From: Rehmannia glutinosa
Lineage: Eukaryota > Streptophyta > Magnoliopsida > Lamiales > Orobanchaceae
Assembly (NCBI GenBank): GCA_016081115.2
Contig: CM071926.1
Location: 8,197,971 to 8,261,970 of the forward strand
DNA length: 64,000 nucleotides
Direction of reading: 5' to 3'
Under the pieces are notes generated by a model. That model was not told the origin of the DNA and did no database searches. It was given only the letters and a program-made list of their open reading frames with translations. Positions 1 through 12,451 of the stretch are shown piece after piece; position 1 is the first letter of the stretch; the number at the start of each line of letters is the position of its first letter. The position numbers were made by a program, and so were the translations under genes.

Positions 1-940
1 GTTTTTAATACAGTCACATATTAGAAATACATTACACTCAAGAAAGAAAAATAAATTTACTAGAGTTAAACTAACACTTTTATGAGTTAAAGTATCTATT
101 TTTTGAAATAAAGTATCAGGTTTTTTGAAATAAATTGGAGCATGAAGAAAAGAAAAAAAATAAGAAGTGAGAGAAAACATGAGGAAAGAGAAAATTAAGG
201 AGAGAGAAAAATACATAAAAAAAAAAGGAGGAGGAGAGAAAATATTGATGGCGGTAAGAGGAGGGAGGAGATAGAGTGTGTAAGGGAGGAGAGAGAATGT
301 GAGGATCCGTCTTATGGATAAAGATCCGTAAGACGGTCTTACAAGAGACCCACTCTAAATATGATATAAACTTTTTGTTCTAATTTACAAACGTTTACAA
401 AGTAAGTCTATATAAAACTGTCAGTTTCAAACTTCCTACTATTATTCCTCATATATCCGAATCAAATTATGTTGTTGTTTTTTGTTGTTGAAAAGAATCA
501 ATTTTTTTGTTGGTTAAACTGTGACTATAATTAAACTGTGATTATAATTTCTTCACGTACCCAATCGTCTTAAGCCTATTCTAAATTTTGAGTATTTATC
601 GACATTACACACCAAACTCTTGGAGTGCTAAGGGTTGATATTACTCATATTGATGGGGGGTTGCAATCGAGATTCTCTATTGATCAAATTAATTACTCAT
701 GTAGTGTTTTAACACTAAATGGAATAGAGAATCTAATTGGGGTAAAAAAAAAATACAATGAATTATGAGTTGATAAAATTTACTCATTTAGTTGAACTCC
801 TACCCATTGAAACCAACGTGATATAATGGAAAAATATGTTAATGTGGCATAATAGTTAATCATATGTATTATGTAAATAGGCGAGTGTAATTAAATATGC
901 TTACTTGCATTTGATTTGGGAAGTAATTAATTAGTTGGCG
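1..940. other. gene-free AT-rich flank
   Basis: No coding frame or RNA gene is recognised. A purine-rich GA tract lies at about 140-300. At 308-341 there is a short hairpin with arms ccgtcttatggat and atccgtaagacgg (12 of 13 paired), probably the relic of a transposon end. Confidence 0.6.
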
Positions 941-1448
941 TGCCACTAATTATAATTTTTTTTTTGGAGAAATAATCGAATTCATTCAGTAAAAGAACTT
1001 TACGACTAACAAAGATCAAAATCGCAAAGCCTACAAAATCATAAACATATACAAATCTAAACCATATACATATGTTAAACCTATAAAGATCTAATTGATC
1101 TAGTAGAATCAGAAAACCGCATAAGAATCACATACCCGCATATGTCAATAGGCTTCTAGTAATGGGTCATATGAATCTTCTCGAATGACAAAATTATTTG
1201 AACGAAAAATTACCACATGGGATAAAACACCACTTATTAAGTAGGGACAAAAGACTACCGTGGAGGAGACTCAAAAACTTCCGTAAATGAAGAGAAACAA
1301 ACAACTAATTGAAAAAAAACAAGTAAAACAATGTTGCTTCCATCATCTTCCTATGGTAGGAAGAATAGGGAAGAGAAAAGAATAAGACGGCTAGAGTTTG
1401 CTAGAGAGAGTTTTGGTTGGGTTGCATTTTATGCCACTAATTATAATT
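941..1448 (-). mobile_element. poly-A retroposon (LINE-derived or SINE-like) with 17-bp TSD
   Basis: A 474-bp insert (958-1431) is flanked by identical 17-bp direct repeats, tgccactaattataatt, at 941-957 and 1432-1448. The insert starts on the plus strand with a T run and so ends in poly-A on the minus strand. Tail plus long target duplication is the mark of LINE-type reverse transcription. No reverse transcriptase, A box or B box is seen, so it is either a 5'-truncated LINE or a non-autonomous retroposon. The target duplication is read directly; the class is inferred. Confidence 0.7.
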
Positions 1449-1492
1449 AAAATGTCATAATAAAGCTCTATCAATTAGCATTATGCATAGGG

Positions 1493-2547
1493 TGTTGGAA
1501 ATTTTGGTTTCGATAAAGTGGGTGTCGACCCGACTTTGACCAAATTTTCGGTGGCTAAATATTTAATTCTAGAGGAATTAAATTATATATTATTAATCTA
1601 CGTTCCGAGTAGATGTTCGTAGTATTTTTTATTTCTCAAAACCGGATTTCGGTGAGTGAGAAATTAATACACGAAGGTAGCCACATAAATGGGCATTATG
1701 TAAAAATTATGTAAAGGGAGATGAAAGGTTTTTGTCTTATCCCACATGGAATACAAATCATTGTTTAACCTAGTTTATTTACTAGAAGGTGTTATATGTT
1801 GTATAAACTATAACACAAGTGGATGATCACAAGTGTGCCACACGCGCGCGAGCCCGACGCCGGCCCGGCCTGGGCGGGTGGGTCGCCCATCTCTATTGGG
1901 CGGGTCCATGTCCACTAAAGTTTTGCCACTTTCGAAAATGGGCTTCACCCTTTGATTCAAGTGATTGTTGGGATCTGCTTGGAGCCCAAATGAATCGGGA
2001 CATTGTAGGTGTCAGTTCGCGTGATCCGTGGAGTTAGTAACTCCTACAGTAGTGGTCATCTCAAGAGAACCCACTACTTGTCTGTTATGGAGTAGTGGGG
2101 TGTAACATTTGGGATGTTACAATTGGATTAATGCCCACTACTTTTTGTTATCTCCTGCAGGTGTTGGTTGTCTATAAATTCATTGATGTGCATTGCAGAT
2201 TTTACACAGAAAATTCATAGCATTTCTTATACCTCAAAAAGCAATTTTTTGCATTCTACACAAAGAGTCCAGCAACCAGTCTTCAATATTTTCTAGTTTG
2301 AAGGAGCTTATGTATTAGTGGTGCTACTACACAGAAGACGTAAGCCGTTTCATCTTTGGAAGCAATACGTCAGACCGTGAGCACTAGCCGGGACGTAATT
2401 GCTTTGCGGAAATAGATTCTTCTCGACTCGGCTTTCTGAAAGTTATTTTGGAGAAGTTGTAATAGCTAGTACTTTTCCTTGTAATATCTTGTTTCTATAA
2501 TTTGCCATTTTGAAGGCATTCCCGATTCTGTAACATTGTAGTCAACA
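1493..2547 (+). repeat. 5' LTR of Ty1/copia element
   Basis: The LTR begins tgttggaaat and ends tcaaca, and is repeated at 6900-9282. It is about 1055 bp. A TATA box (tataaatt) lies at 2173-2180, about where an LTR promoter is expected. The base before it belongs to a short target duplication: atagg at 1488-1492 and tagg at 9283-9286. The block 1843-1915 is very GC-rich and differs strongly from the 3' copy. By eye there are about 20 differences from the 3' LTR in the first 330 bp, so the insertion is old. No clear initiator-Met primer-binding site follows. Confidence 0.85.
2173..2180 (+). promoter_or_regulatory. TATA box in copia 5' LTR
   Basis: The sequence tataaatt lies two thirds of the way into the LTR and is conserved in the 3' LTR at about 8909. 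The position suits the U3/R boundary of a plant LTR promoter. Assignment is by motif and position only. Confidence 0.45.
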
Positions 2548-2574
2548 ATCGCAAAGCAATTATCGAACTTCACG

Positions 2575-5500
2575 ATGGCAAGCTCAAGCAGAACCCCGAT
2601 CATCCCTCCTACTTAAGCTGAGAAACCCGAAAAATTCATGGGTTTCGACTTCAAGAGGTGGCAGCAAAAAATGTTGTTTTACCTGACTACCCTGAGTTTG
2701 GTGAAATATCTGACCGAGGACGCTCTTGTTGTTGCTGAGAACGAAACGAATGCTGAAAAATGCGCTGCGTTTGATGCATGGGGCCAAGGTGATTTCATGT
2801 GTCGTAACTATGTCTTAAACGGACTTAGTGATGCACTTTACAGTGTGTATTGTGCTGTGAAATCCTCCAAAGAATTGTGGGATTCTTTGGAGAAGAAGTA
2901 CAAAACCGAGGATGCCGGCACAAAGAAATTTGTTGTCGGTAAGTTCTTGGATTTTGTGATTGTTGATTCTAAAACCGTGATGGAACAAGTTTAGAAGTTC
3001 CAGTTGATCCTACATGAAAGCTCTGCCGAGGGAATGGCTTTGCCGGAAGCATTCCAAGTGGCCGCCTTGATTGATAAATTGCCCCCTAGTTGGAGGGATT
3101 TCAAGAATTATCTCAAACATAAGCGAAAGGAGATGGGACTAGAGGATCTGATTGTCAAACTCAGAATTGAGGAAGACAATATGAGGATTGTCTCTAAGTC
3201 CAAGCTTGTCCCTATGGAGTCAAAAGCCAACTTGATGGAGCATGGCTCGTCAGGTAATTCGAAGAAAAGGCCTAACGATAAAGGCAAGAAACCGGCAACT
3301 GGAAAATTCCAGGGAGCTTGCTACAACTGTGACAAACCTAACCATATGGCAAAAGATTTCGCACCAAAGAAAAAAAGAAAACAAAACCGCAGTTCAATGC
3401 TAATGTGGTTGAAGAAAGGGAGCTGACATACGTTGACATGTCGGTGGTGGTGTTTGAAGTCAATTTGGTGGATAACCCGAAAGAATGGTTTGTGGATACC
3501 GGTGCCACTTGCCATGTTTGTTCTGATCAGGATGCATTCTCTTCTTACATTCCATCGACCGGAAAGAAGCTCCATATGGGGAATCACGCCTCTTCTGATG
3601 TTGCTGGCGTTGGAACGGTGGTGCTAAAGCTTACTTCAGGAAAGGAGTTGAAGTTGAAGGATGTGCTGCATGTCCCAGACATCCGCAAAAATCTGGTTTC
3701 AAGTTTGCTACTGGTCAACCATGGGTTTAGACTAGTTTTTGAGTCCGAAAAATTTGTACTTAGCAAATTTGGACATTCTTTGGTAGGGGTTATCTAGACA
3801 AAGGACTATTCAAAATGAATGTAATGACCAGACGTCGTTTTGGCGAGAATATGAATAAGAATGAATCTTCTTCTCGTTTATATTCTTTGAGTGCTCTAAT
3901 TTATGGCATATTAGATTAGGACATGTAAATCTGAATGCTATAAAAAGATTGATAAATTTAGAATTAATTAATTTAGCTGAAGTAAACTCGCAAAGAAAAT
4001 GTGAAGTTTGTGTTGAAGCTAAAATGGCTAAATTACCATTTCATTCGGTTGAAAGGAGCACTTCACCTTTAGAGTTGATACACACTGATGTGTGTAATCT
4101 AAAATTTGTGCAAACTAAAGGTGGTAAAAAAATATTTCATCACATTTATTGATGATTGCACAAGGTTTTGCTACTTATACTTGTTAAGAAGCAAAGTTGA
4201 AGCATTAGAAGCTTTTAAGAATTATAAAAATGAAGTTGAAAATCAACTTGGCAGACGGATTAAAATAATTTGGAGTGATAGAGGTGGCGAATATGTTGCA
4301 CCATTTGAAGAACTATGTACCTAGTCGGGCATAATTCATCAAATAATAGCATCATATTCACCACAGTCTAACGGTGTTGCTGAACGCAAAAACCGAACTC
4401 CAAAAGAGATGATGAATGCCATGTTGATAAGTTATGGATCACCCCATAATATGTGGGGGGAAGCTGTTTTAACATCCAACCACATATTGAATAAAATACC
4501 ACTTAAAGGAAAAGATAAGACACCTTACGAATTGTGGAAAAATCATAAGTCTTTTTATAAATACCTTAAAGTGTGGGGGTGTTTGGCTAAGGTAGCAATA
4601 CTTGAACCAAAACAAATTAAAATTGGACCAAAGACAGTTGATTGTGTCTTTGTGGGATATGCATATCAAAGTAGTGCATATAGGTTTATGATACATAAGT
4701 CAGAAAATCCGGAAATGACTGAAGGTACCATAATCGAATAAAGGAATGTTGTATTCTTTGAGGATGTCTACCCTTGTAGAGAAAAGTTAGAAGTGAGTAC
4801 TAATAAAAGAACTCACGAAACTGCAAGTGGTTCAACACCAATTAGTGAAGAACCGAGACGCAGAAGAGAGGCGCTAAGTAGTCCGGATGCTCCGCTCCGC
4901 AAGAAACTATTAATAGTGAAATCGAGTCCATTCTCGCAGAACCATACTTGGGAGTTGGTTGATCTCCCCTCAGTCATAAACCTTTAGGATGTAAATGGAT
5001 CCTAAAGAAGAAGTATAAATCGAGATGGAACTATTGATAAGTATAAAGCACGGCTTGTAGCCAAAGGCTTTAAACAAAAAAAGAAGGATATGACTTCTTT
5101 GATACCTATTCTCTAGTAACGAGAATGCGTCTATTCGGTGCTTCTCGCGATTCCGCTTTGCACAATCTAGAGATTCATCGAGATGGATGCCAATACGGCG
5201 TTTGAATGGAGAGATAGATGTTGAAATCTACATGGAACAACCTCGAAGGGTTTGTTGCACCCGGTCAAGAAAAGAAGGTGTGCAAGTTAATAAGATCCTT
5301 GTACGGACTGAAACAAGCTCCAAAACAATGGCATCTTAAGTTTGACAATGTTGTCAAATGGATTTAAAATCAACGAGTGTGATAAATGCGTATATGTCAA
5401 AGGGACATCGGAAGCATTTGTCATAGTTTGTCTATACGTAGACGATTTGTTAATCATGGGACTAGTCATGATACTATCATGGAGACTAAAAGAATGTTAA

Positions 5501-6298
5501 AGAGGAACTTTGACATGAAGGATATGGGGACTGCTGATGTAATCCTTGGGATAAAAATCAACAGAACTTCTGATGGAATTATCTTGTCACAATCCCACTA
5601 TGTGGAGAAAGTGCTCAAAAAATTCAATGTTTTTGAAAGTTCACCGTCAAAGACGTCCATTGATTTAAGTATAAATCTGGTTGCTAATAAAGCAGAACCA
5701 GTGGCTCAGATGGAATACTCACGTATAATAGGTAGTCTAATGTACATCACAAATTGTACACGTCCAGACTTGGCCTACCCTATAAATATGTTGAGTAGGT
5801 TCAGGAGCAATCCAAGCCATGAGCACTGGAAAGCGTTAACCAGGGTGCACTTGAAGATATCCAGTTGTACTTGAAGGATATAGTGATGCTAGTTAGATTT
5901 CAGATTCGAAAGATTCTTATTCAACTAGTAGGTACATATTCACCATTGGAGGTGGTGCGGTATCGTGGAAATCCATGAAGCAAACGTGTATAGCTCGGTC
6001 CACCACGGAATCTGAGTTTATAGCTTTGGATAAAGCTGGTGAAGAAGCGAGTGGCTTGAAACTTTCGGAAGATATTCCATGTTGGAGGAAGCTTGTGCAT
6101 ACGTGATGATTCACCGTGATAGCCAAGCGGCTATAGGAAGGGCACATAGCAATATGTATAACGGTAAGTCTGACATATTAAATCGGAGACACAATAATCC
6201 GTTAGACCATTGATCTCAAATGGTGTGATGTAATTGACTACGTAAAGTCAAAAGACAATTTGCGATCCTTTGTGAAAGGATCAATCGAGATCAATTGA
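2575..6298 (+). pseudogene. decayed Ty1/copia gag-pol
   Basis: Domains run gag, protease, integrase, reverse transcriptase, RNase H: the Ty1/copia order. Gag starts at ATG 2575 and is cut by in-frame stops at 2614 and 2992. It ends in a CCHC zinc knuckle (about 3330-3363) whose last Cys is Phe. After a frameshift near 3400 comes protease with DTGA (about 3490). Integrase shows the GAG-pre-integrase histidines and cysteines, then HTDVC (about 4080) and SDRGGEY (about 4275), and the SPQSNGVAERKN region near 4360. Reverse transcriptase has LYVDDLL at about 5431. RNase H (KQT, ARSTTESEF) lies at about 5900-6110, and a degraded tail runs to about 6298. Many stops and frameshifts make it non-functional. 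The Gag and integrase resemble the TNT1/Tork group; that lineage is a guess. Confidence 0.9.
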
Positions 6299-6889
6299 GT
6301 AAATTGCTTTAGGGAATGGGCTTAAAGTCCACAAAATAAAAATAACCATCATAGTGGTAACCCAACCATGATGACTGGAGATCCCAAGAACTTGGTTCAA
6401 TGGGAAAACTAAACTATGAAGGTTATGTTGTAACACTTGGAGACGATATTATAACGCATCCCTAGAAAGCAATACCAAGTGTTGAAACACCTGCAAAATT
6501 ATGGTGAGGCTAAATCATTTGACTTTTAATGATTCCTACACCTCGTTGAGGTTGAGTATGGCAGGATACTCGGATAGGAAATCACCTATATAAGTGAGAA
6601 GTGCGGGCCACTTTAAAGTAACACTTATGAATCCAAAGTGGTGTCCATGGCCGAAACGGACACAAAACGTGAGAACAGAATGTGTTGAGATCTTATTGTG
6701 TTAATATTTCATGACTCGGATACACTATGGAGGAATAGTACAAGGCATTGCGTCCACAAAGCCGCCAAAGATGTACCGATGGTATTAACTACGGAAGGTT
6801 AAAGCCATAAGCTACCTTTCCGAATGCAATATTATCTCTTGAGGACTGGTTTGCGTGTCTGCATTCATGCATACATTAATTTCCACTCA
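6299..6889 (+). other. copia 3' untranslated region
   Basis: The stretch between the RNase H end and the polypurine tract has no coding content. It is internal retrotransposon sequence, not host intergenic DNA. Confidence 0.6.
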
Positions 6890-6899
6890 TGTGGGGGAT
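6888..6899 (+). promoter_or_regulatory. polypurine tract of copia element
   Basis: The run atgtgggggat directly precedes the 3' LTR start tgttgg. A purine tract at this place primes plus-strand synthesis in copia elements; many plant copias have a similar gtgggagat form. Confidence 0.6.
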
Positions 6900-7546
6900 T
6901 GTTGGAAATTTTGGCTTTGATAAAGTGGGTGTTGACCCGACTTTGACCAAATTTTCGGTGGCTAAATATTTAATTCTGGATGAATTAAATTATATATTAT
7001 TAATCTACGTTCTGAGTAGATATTCGTAGTATTTTGTATTTCTCAAAACTGAATTTCGGTGAGTGAGAAATTAATACACGAAAGTAGCCACATATATGGG
7101 CATTATGTAAAAATTATGTAACGGGAGATGAAAGTCTTTTGCCTTAACCCACATGGAATACACATCATTGTTTATCCTAGTTTATTTGCTAGAAGGTGTT
7201 ATATGTTGTATAAACTATAACACAAGTGGATGATCACAAGTAGGCCACACGCGCGCGCTCGCTTGGCCCGACCTCGGCCTCGGCTTGGTTCTGGGCTTGG
7301 GCATGGGCATGGGGATGGGGATGGGCTTGGCCGGCCCTATTGGGCCCAGGTCCAGGTCCACTAAAGTTTTGCCACTCGAAAATGGGCTTGACCCAGATTC
7401 AAGTGACTGTTGGACTGTTGGAGCCCAATGAATCTGGACATTGTAGGTGTCCAGATTCGTGTGACTGTTGGAGTTAATAACTCCTACAGTAGTGGTCATC
7501 TGAAGAGAGCCCACTAATTGTTTGTTATGGAGTAGTGGGGTGTAAC
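6900..7546 (+). repeat. 3' LTR of copia, first part
   Basis: Matches the 5' LTR from its first base to the position equivalent to gtgtaac at about 2106, where a foreign insert begins. The GC-rich block (7245-7370) has become simple repeats of gggcat and ggggat units, unlike the 5' copy. Confidence 0.85.
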
Positions 7547-8842
7547 TGTAAGTCCAAGTGGCTGCGATAATCTAGAGGGGGGGTGAATAGATTATCTCGG
7601 TTTTTCAGATTTTGCCCTCTTTTTCGAAAAATCAAGCAAAGACAAAATGCTAAGTGCGGAAAATAAATAGCACACTTCGATTTAAAGAGGTTCAACCCAC
7701 CTAGGGCCTAATCCTCTACCACCACAGTATATCCGAGATGGATTTTAAAAAGGAAAAAAAGATTTTATTAATTACCAAAATTAATAATACAACACCTTGA
7801 GGATTACCACAACCTCTCTTGCAACACCTTGAGGATTACCACAACCTCTTGCACCACCTCGGGATTATCACAACCCTCTTACAACACCTCGAGGATTACC
7901 ACAACCTCTTACAACACCATTGAAGATTACCACAACCTTCAAACACCTATCACCTAGATCACCCAAGTGTATTCTCACCACAAGAATACTCACAAGGATA
8001 TCTTGTGTTGAATGATGACCAAAAATCAAGATTACAACTCAATGATGAATGATACAATATGAGTACAAGTGTAATCAAGAATTGAAAGCCTAGACCTCAA
8101 ATTTGTGCAAGTGAAAGTGCTTGGCTAATACAACAAGATATATGAAAGTGTTTGCTCTTTTGCTTGTGTAGAGTGTTGTATATTGTTGCTTGAATAAAGC
8201 CTCTATTTATATGAGAGGTCTTGACTTTGATTTCCGCATAGGCTCCTCCTCGGGGAGTGATTTTCTCGCAAAAGAAACCATTTAAAATCATCAATATAGT
8301 CGTAGAAATCAATCCCTCAAAATAGGAAAAGTCATGCAAAATGCAACGGATAGTTTGCTAATAAAACAGTGCGGCCGTGCGCAGAGATAAGTTTGAAATT
8401 GAATTTACGCGTTTTTACACGGGGGACCGTCAAATGGGGGTTCGACCGTCGCCCTTGATGTTGACCTGGTTAGGGGTGTTTAAAATACTGAAACAGAGAA
8501 GATCGAACCAAAAGAAGGACTCCCAGGTGCACGCGCCCGGGTCGACCGGCGCCCTCACCTGGTCGACCACCGTCGACCAGGTCGCTCCCTCATATTTTCT
8601 ACATCCCTTTTTCTCGTTTCAAAACTCAACTTGCCCTATAGGGCGGCCAGGTCCGAGCACGAAACAAATGTGTTGTCCAATTTTTATCGAAAATAAACTC
8701 TAAAAATACTCAGAAAAATAGTAAAAATATTTTAAATCGATCGGAAGTATTTAGACAACATTTAGGGACATTGTTTTGGTTTAAAAACTCATTTGAACAA
8801 AATCATCAAAATCATGATAAAAATATTTATCTAACAAAGAAC
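7547..8842. mobile_element. nested insertion inside 3' LTR
   Basis: About 1.3 kb interrupts the LTR exactly between gtgtaac and atttggg, which are contiguous in the 5' LTR. A short repeat, aac, is seen at both junctions, so the target duplication is 3 bp or a decayed 5 bp (gtaac/agaac). The insert starts tgtaagtcc and carries the ctagagggggggtgaat motif found in several plant repeat families. It has a five-unit minisatellite (7790-7941) and a GC-rich block at 8520-8590. No coding domain was recognised and the class is unknown; a TG start suggests a solo LTR, but the right end does not confirm it. Confidence 0.7.
7790..7941. repeat. five-unit minisatellite, about 31 bp period
   Basis: The phrase aacaccttgaggattacc followed by acaacctctt recurs about five times with small changes. 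It lies within the nested insertion and is part of that element. Confidence 0.75.
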
Positions 8843-9282
8843 ATTTGGGATGTTACAATTGGATTAATGCCCACTACTTTTTGTTATCTCCTCGAGGTGT
8901 TGGTTGTCTATAAATTCATTATTGTGCATTGCGATTTTTACCGACGAGAAAATTCATAGCATTTCTTATACCTCAAAAAGCAATTTTACGTGATTCTACA
9001 CAAAGAGTCCAAAGAACTACTTCAACATTTTCTAGTTCGAAGGAGTTTCGTGTTAGTGGTGCTACTACACAAGAAGGCGTAAGTCGTTTTCATCTTTGGA
9101 AGCAATACGTCGACCCGAAGCACTAAATGGACATAATTGCTTTGGAAAGAGAATCTTCTCGATTCGGCTTTCCGAAAGTTATTTTGGAGAAGTTGTAATA
9201 ACTAGTACTTTTCCTTGTAATATTTTGTTTCTGTAATTTGCTATTTTGAAGACATTCCCAATTCAGAATATCAGAATCAACA
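8843..9282 (+). repeat. 3' LTR of copia, second part
   Basis: Resumes the LTR at atttgggatg and ends tcaaca at 9282, followed by tagg of the target duplication. The TATA-like tataaatt is kept. Confidence 0.85.
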
Positions 9283-9286
9283 TAGG

Positions 9287-10226
9287 ACCAAAAAAGCATT
9301 GCTTTTCAAATAAATGCAAATTGTTCCTTTCAAATTTAGCAACTGATGTTGTACATAGGGCTCCATTTTCATTCCAAATCAGTCTGTCAATTTCTTAAGG
9401 GTTGAGGGACACATCTTTTTTTGGTATCTGCAATAAGAAGCAAAATAATCTAGTTGCTTTTTCACCAGCAACGAATTAGACTTGTGACTGGAATGGGCAC
9501 AAATCCTTTTGATCCTCCATCTTCACATATATAATTGCCTTTAATTGATTACCAATTCCAACCACTCGCAATCTTAATCTTGAGAATAAATGGTAGATCC
9601 ACTCTAAATGTTTATTGTGAAGAGAGCTTTATTTTATTTTTTTTAACGAGAACTTGCAATCACTATCCTTCTAGTTAGCATTGATAAATCTTGCGTCGAG
9701 GTTAGCATTGATAAACCTTCGAACTTGATGCAATAGCCAGCAAATTAAGTCAATAATGAATTTATTATCGATGTTTAATTAGAGAAATTTTCATGATTAA
9801 CAAGTGGAAAGAGTCACAAGGTGCAGCCGAAACCTGGGGCCCAATTGTTAATCTATACAACAAATAACAAGTCACGACAAAGCCAAATAGTAAAGCCCCA
9901 AGATTCCAGGGTCTACTTTGAAAAATTACACTAATTTCAGTGCCTAGGGTCCCCCTTAGCCATTTGGGCCGGGGTGCAAATAAATAAAATATCTTCCTTT
10001 ATTCTTATAATCTTAATTAATAAGGCAAAAAACGCTGAGACATTGAATTTGAAAAAGAATGGGTGCGAAAAATACAGTTATGCATAAATTAAATAAGGTT
10101 GAGTTATTCATGATCCATCCCTATTAATCATGAGTCCATTACTTCCTCAATATACTAATACACACACTACTAAAGATCATGATTTGGGTTTTTTTTTTCT
10201 TGTTAAGATTTTTAGTTTTATTTTTG
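9287..10226. other. intergenic, nothing recognised
   Basis: AT-rich sequence without a coding frame, RNA gene or clear repeat structure. Confidence 0.5.
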
Positions 10227-11216
10227 GTATATGTTGGAATTTTGTTTTGGTAAAATGGGTGTTGATCCGATTTTGACCAAATAATTAAGTGGTTTCCATT
10301 AGTGAAAAATAGAATTAAATTATTTGTAAAATTCTACTAAGAGAGTAGATGAGAATAGCATTTGGAATTTCTCAAAACAAATTCGGGTGAAATGAGAAAT
10401 TAATATATGCTTTAGAAGTTAGTCACTTAATACTAGTAAATGGTATGGAAAAAAATATGGGGAAGGAGAAATGTTCCATCCTACATAGGATAAATAGACA
10501 AATTTTGCACACTATATTTATCTCCAAGTTGAACTTATGGGTTTGGGCCCAGGGACACCTAAGTCTTTAAAGGGGTGAGACCTACGCTCTTGTGGGTTTG
10601 GTTAAAGATACACACGCCACACGGGCGTGGGCACTGGCTTGGGCTTCAAGGCCCTTATTCTTTTTGGACCAAAAACCTTTAAAAATAAATAATTAATTAG
10701 GTTGACGGGTCGTGCGTCAGGCCGTAACTTTGTCGTTTTGGTTCGCATCCACGCACGCAAAGCGCCGGTCGTGCGCCAGTCGTCGTGTCGATCGAAGTGA
10801 AGAAGAATGATGCATTTGTTCATTGAAAACCTGTCTTTTCGAGCCAAAAGACGCGTGTTCTTTCCAGTATAGGGCTCCTGGTGCCTATAATATTCGACCC
10901 TTGCAGATGAAAAAATACGAAAAACATCAGATAATTAACCGGTCATATTGCATTCGAGCATATTGACATACTTTCCTTTCAAAGCTTGAAAGTCAGAAAC
11001 ACTTTGAGTTCTTGTGTTTCGGGTTTGCAAGTGTTGTAAACTCGAAACCGGATAGTCGTTGTATCTTAGGGATGTACGCCTAATCGTTAGCACTTGTATA
11101 CGGGCGTTTTTAGTCTTGCGGAGAAATCTAATTCAAGCCTCGACTAAAGCCTAAACGCTCAAACACTTAGCCATTTCCGAAAAAACAAAACCAAATACAT
11201 TTTTCCTAACAGTATA
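10227..11216 (+). mobile_element. solo LTR of a related copia family with 5-bp TSD
   Basis: The unit 10232-11211 starts tgttggaatt and ends cctaaca. It is flanked by gtata on both sides (10227-10231 and 11212-11216). The first 170 bp follow the LTR at 1493 (tttgaccaaat, gagaaattaata), with many differences, so it is a sister family. There is no internal region, as expected from recombination between two LTRs. Confidence 0.85.
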
Positions 11217-12451
11217 TTCATATGTATTTTTTTTTGGGAGGGGGGGGGGGAATCTAGTTAATTTTGTATATGGACTGTTATTTGATGTTTAATTTTACCA
11301 TTGTGTAAGGTGAACTTTGTTTGCTCATGATGCATATAATGATAAACTGCTAGCTAGGTGTTATTTTGAGTTATTTATTTTTGAGTGAATAGTTATTGCT
11401 TTGGAAGTTATTTGCATGTTCTTGAGAAAGTATTACTTTTCATTAATGAGTCAATGAAATTAAAATACTACCACTATTCAAAACTAAATATATATTTTGA
11501 CCAGTTAATTAAATAATTTTTATGAAGGTAATGTCGAATTATTTATTTTAATGATTCCATAATGCATAGTATTGTTTTTAAGGATCATTTGACATTGAGT
11601 TTCAGAGATCTCGATGATTTCGGATGTAAAAATCCAATTTAATTCAATCAATATTGATCATACTCCAAAGTCAATTGAAGCTCCAAAAATTTGGGATGAC
11701 TTTACTAACCATTTAGATGTGATGAAACAAAAGATCATTGGAATGTCTACAAGGAACAAACGCCGACAAGTTCCATTAGAAGAATATGCATGCCTAACCA
11801 TAGATATTGAATCTTTAATCCATAATCTCACTGAATACCTAGTGTGGTTTTTTTGGATTTTAGTTTTTCTATTCTATTTTCATCTATTTTGGGATTTTGA
11901 GCTAGTTGTTTGGCTTTGTGAACAACACCCTTTTTTTTATCACTATATTGAATTTATTTAAAAAAAATGTTGAATTATTTATTTGATTTCTTACAAATAT
12001 AATGTAATAATAAAAAAAACAACATAAAAATACTATAAGTTGAATGTTTTATTACTAAAATGGTCACTAGAAAAAAACCCACCAAATTGAAATAATTTAA
12101 TTTAGAATTTCATTTTAAAATTTGTCCAAACTAAACATTTAATATATATATATATATATATATATATTGAGAATACTAAACATTTAATATATGGGCACAC
12201 ATAACTTCCCCTTATGTGTAATTCTTCTCTCCACAAAATCCAACTTATTTTGGTATTCTCATATGAGGCCAAAAATGATTCCACATTCAATTGGAAGTGA
12301 GGAAATTTACTATCGTTTCTAAGTACATAATTCAAATGGCATTATCAATTTCTTCTTCCTCTTATATTTTTCCCAATGTGGCACAAAATATATTGTCATA
12401 TTTTTAGAATGTTGTCAAATGTTTATTGGTAAGCACAAATTTAAATAATTT
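11217..12451. other. intergenic with AT microsatellite
   Basis: AT-rich. A G run of about 10 lies near 11240 and an AT-dinucleotide array at 12141-12168. The open frame at 11614-11961 matches no known family and is not called. Confidence 0.5.

Noticed and set aside
7215..7514. 99-codon minus-strand frame with MPMPMPKPRTKPRPR repeat
   Set aside because: It is the simple gggcat/ggggat repeat of the 3' LTR read on the other strand.
11614..11961. 115-codon open frame
   Set aside because: No recognisable family, AT-rich codon use, and a hydrophobic end made of T-rich codons; most likely chance.
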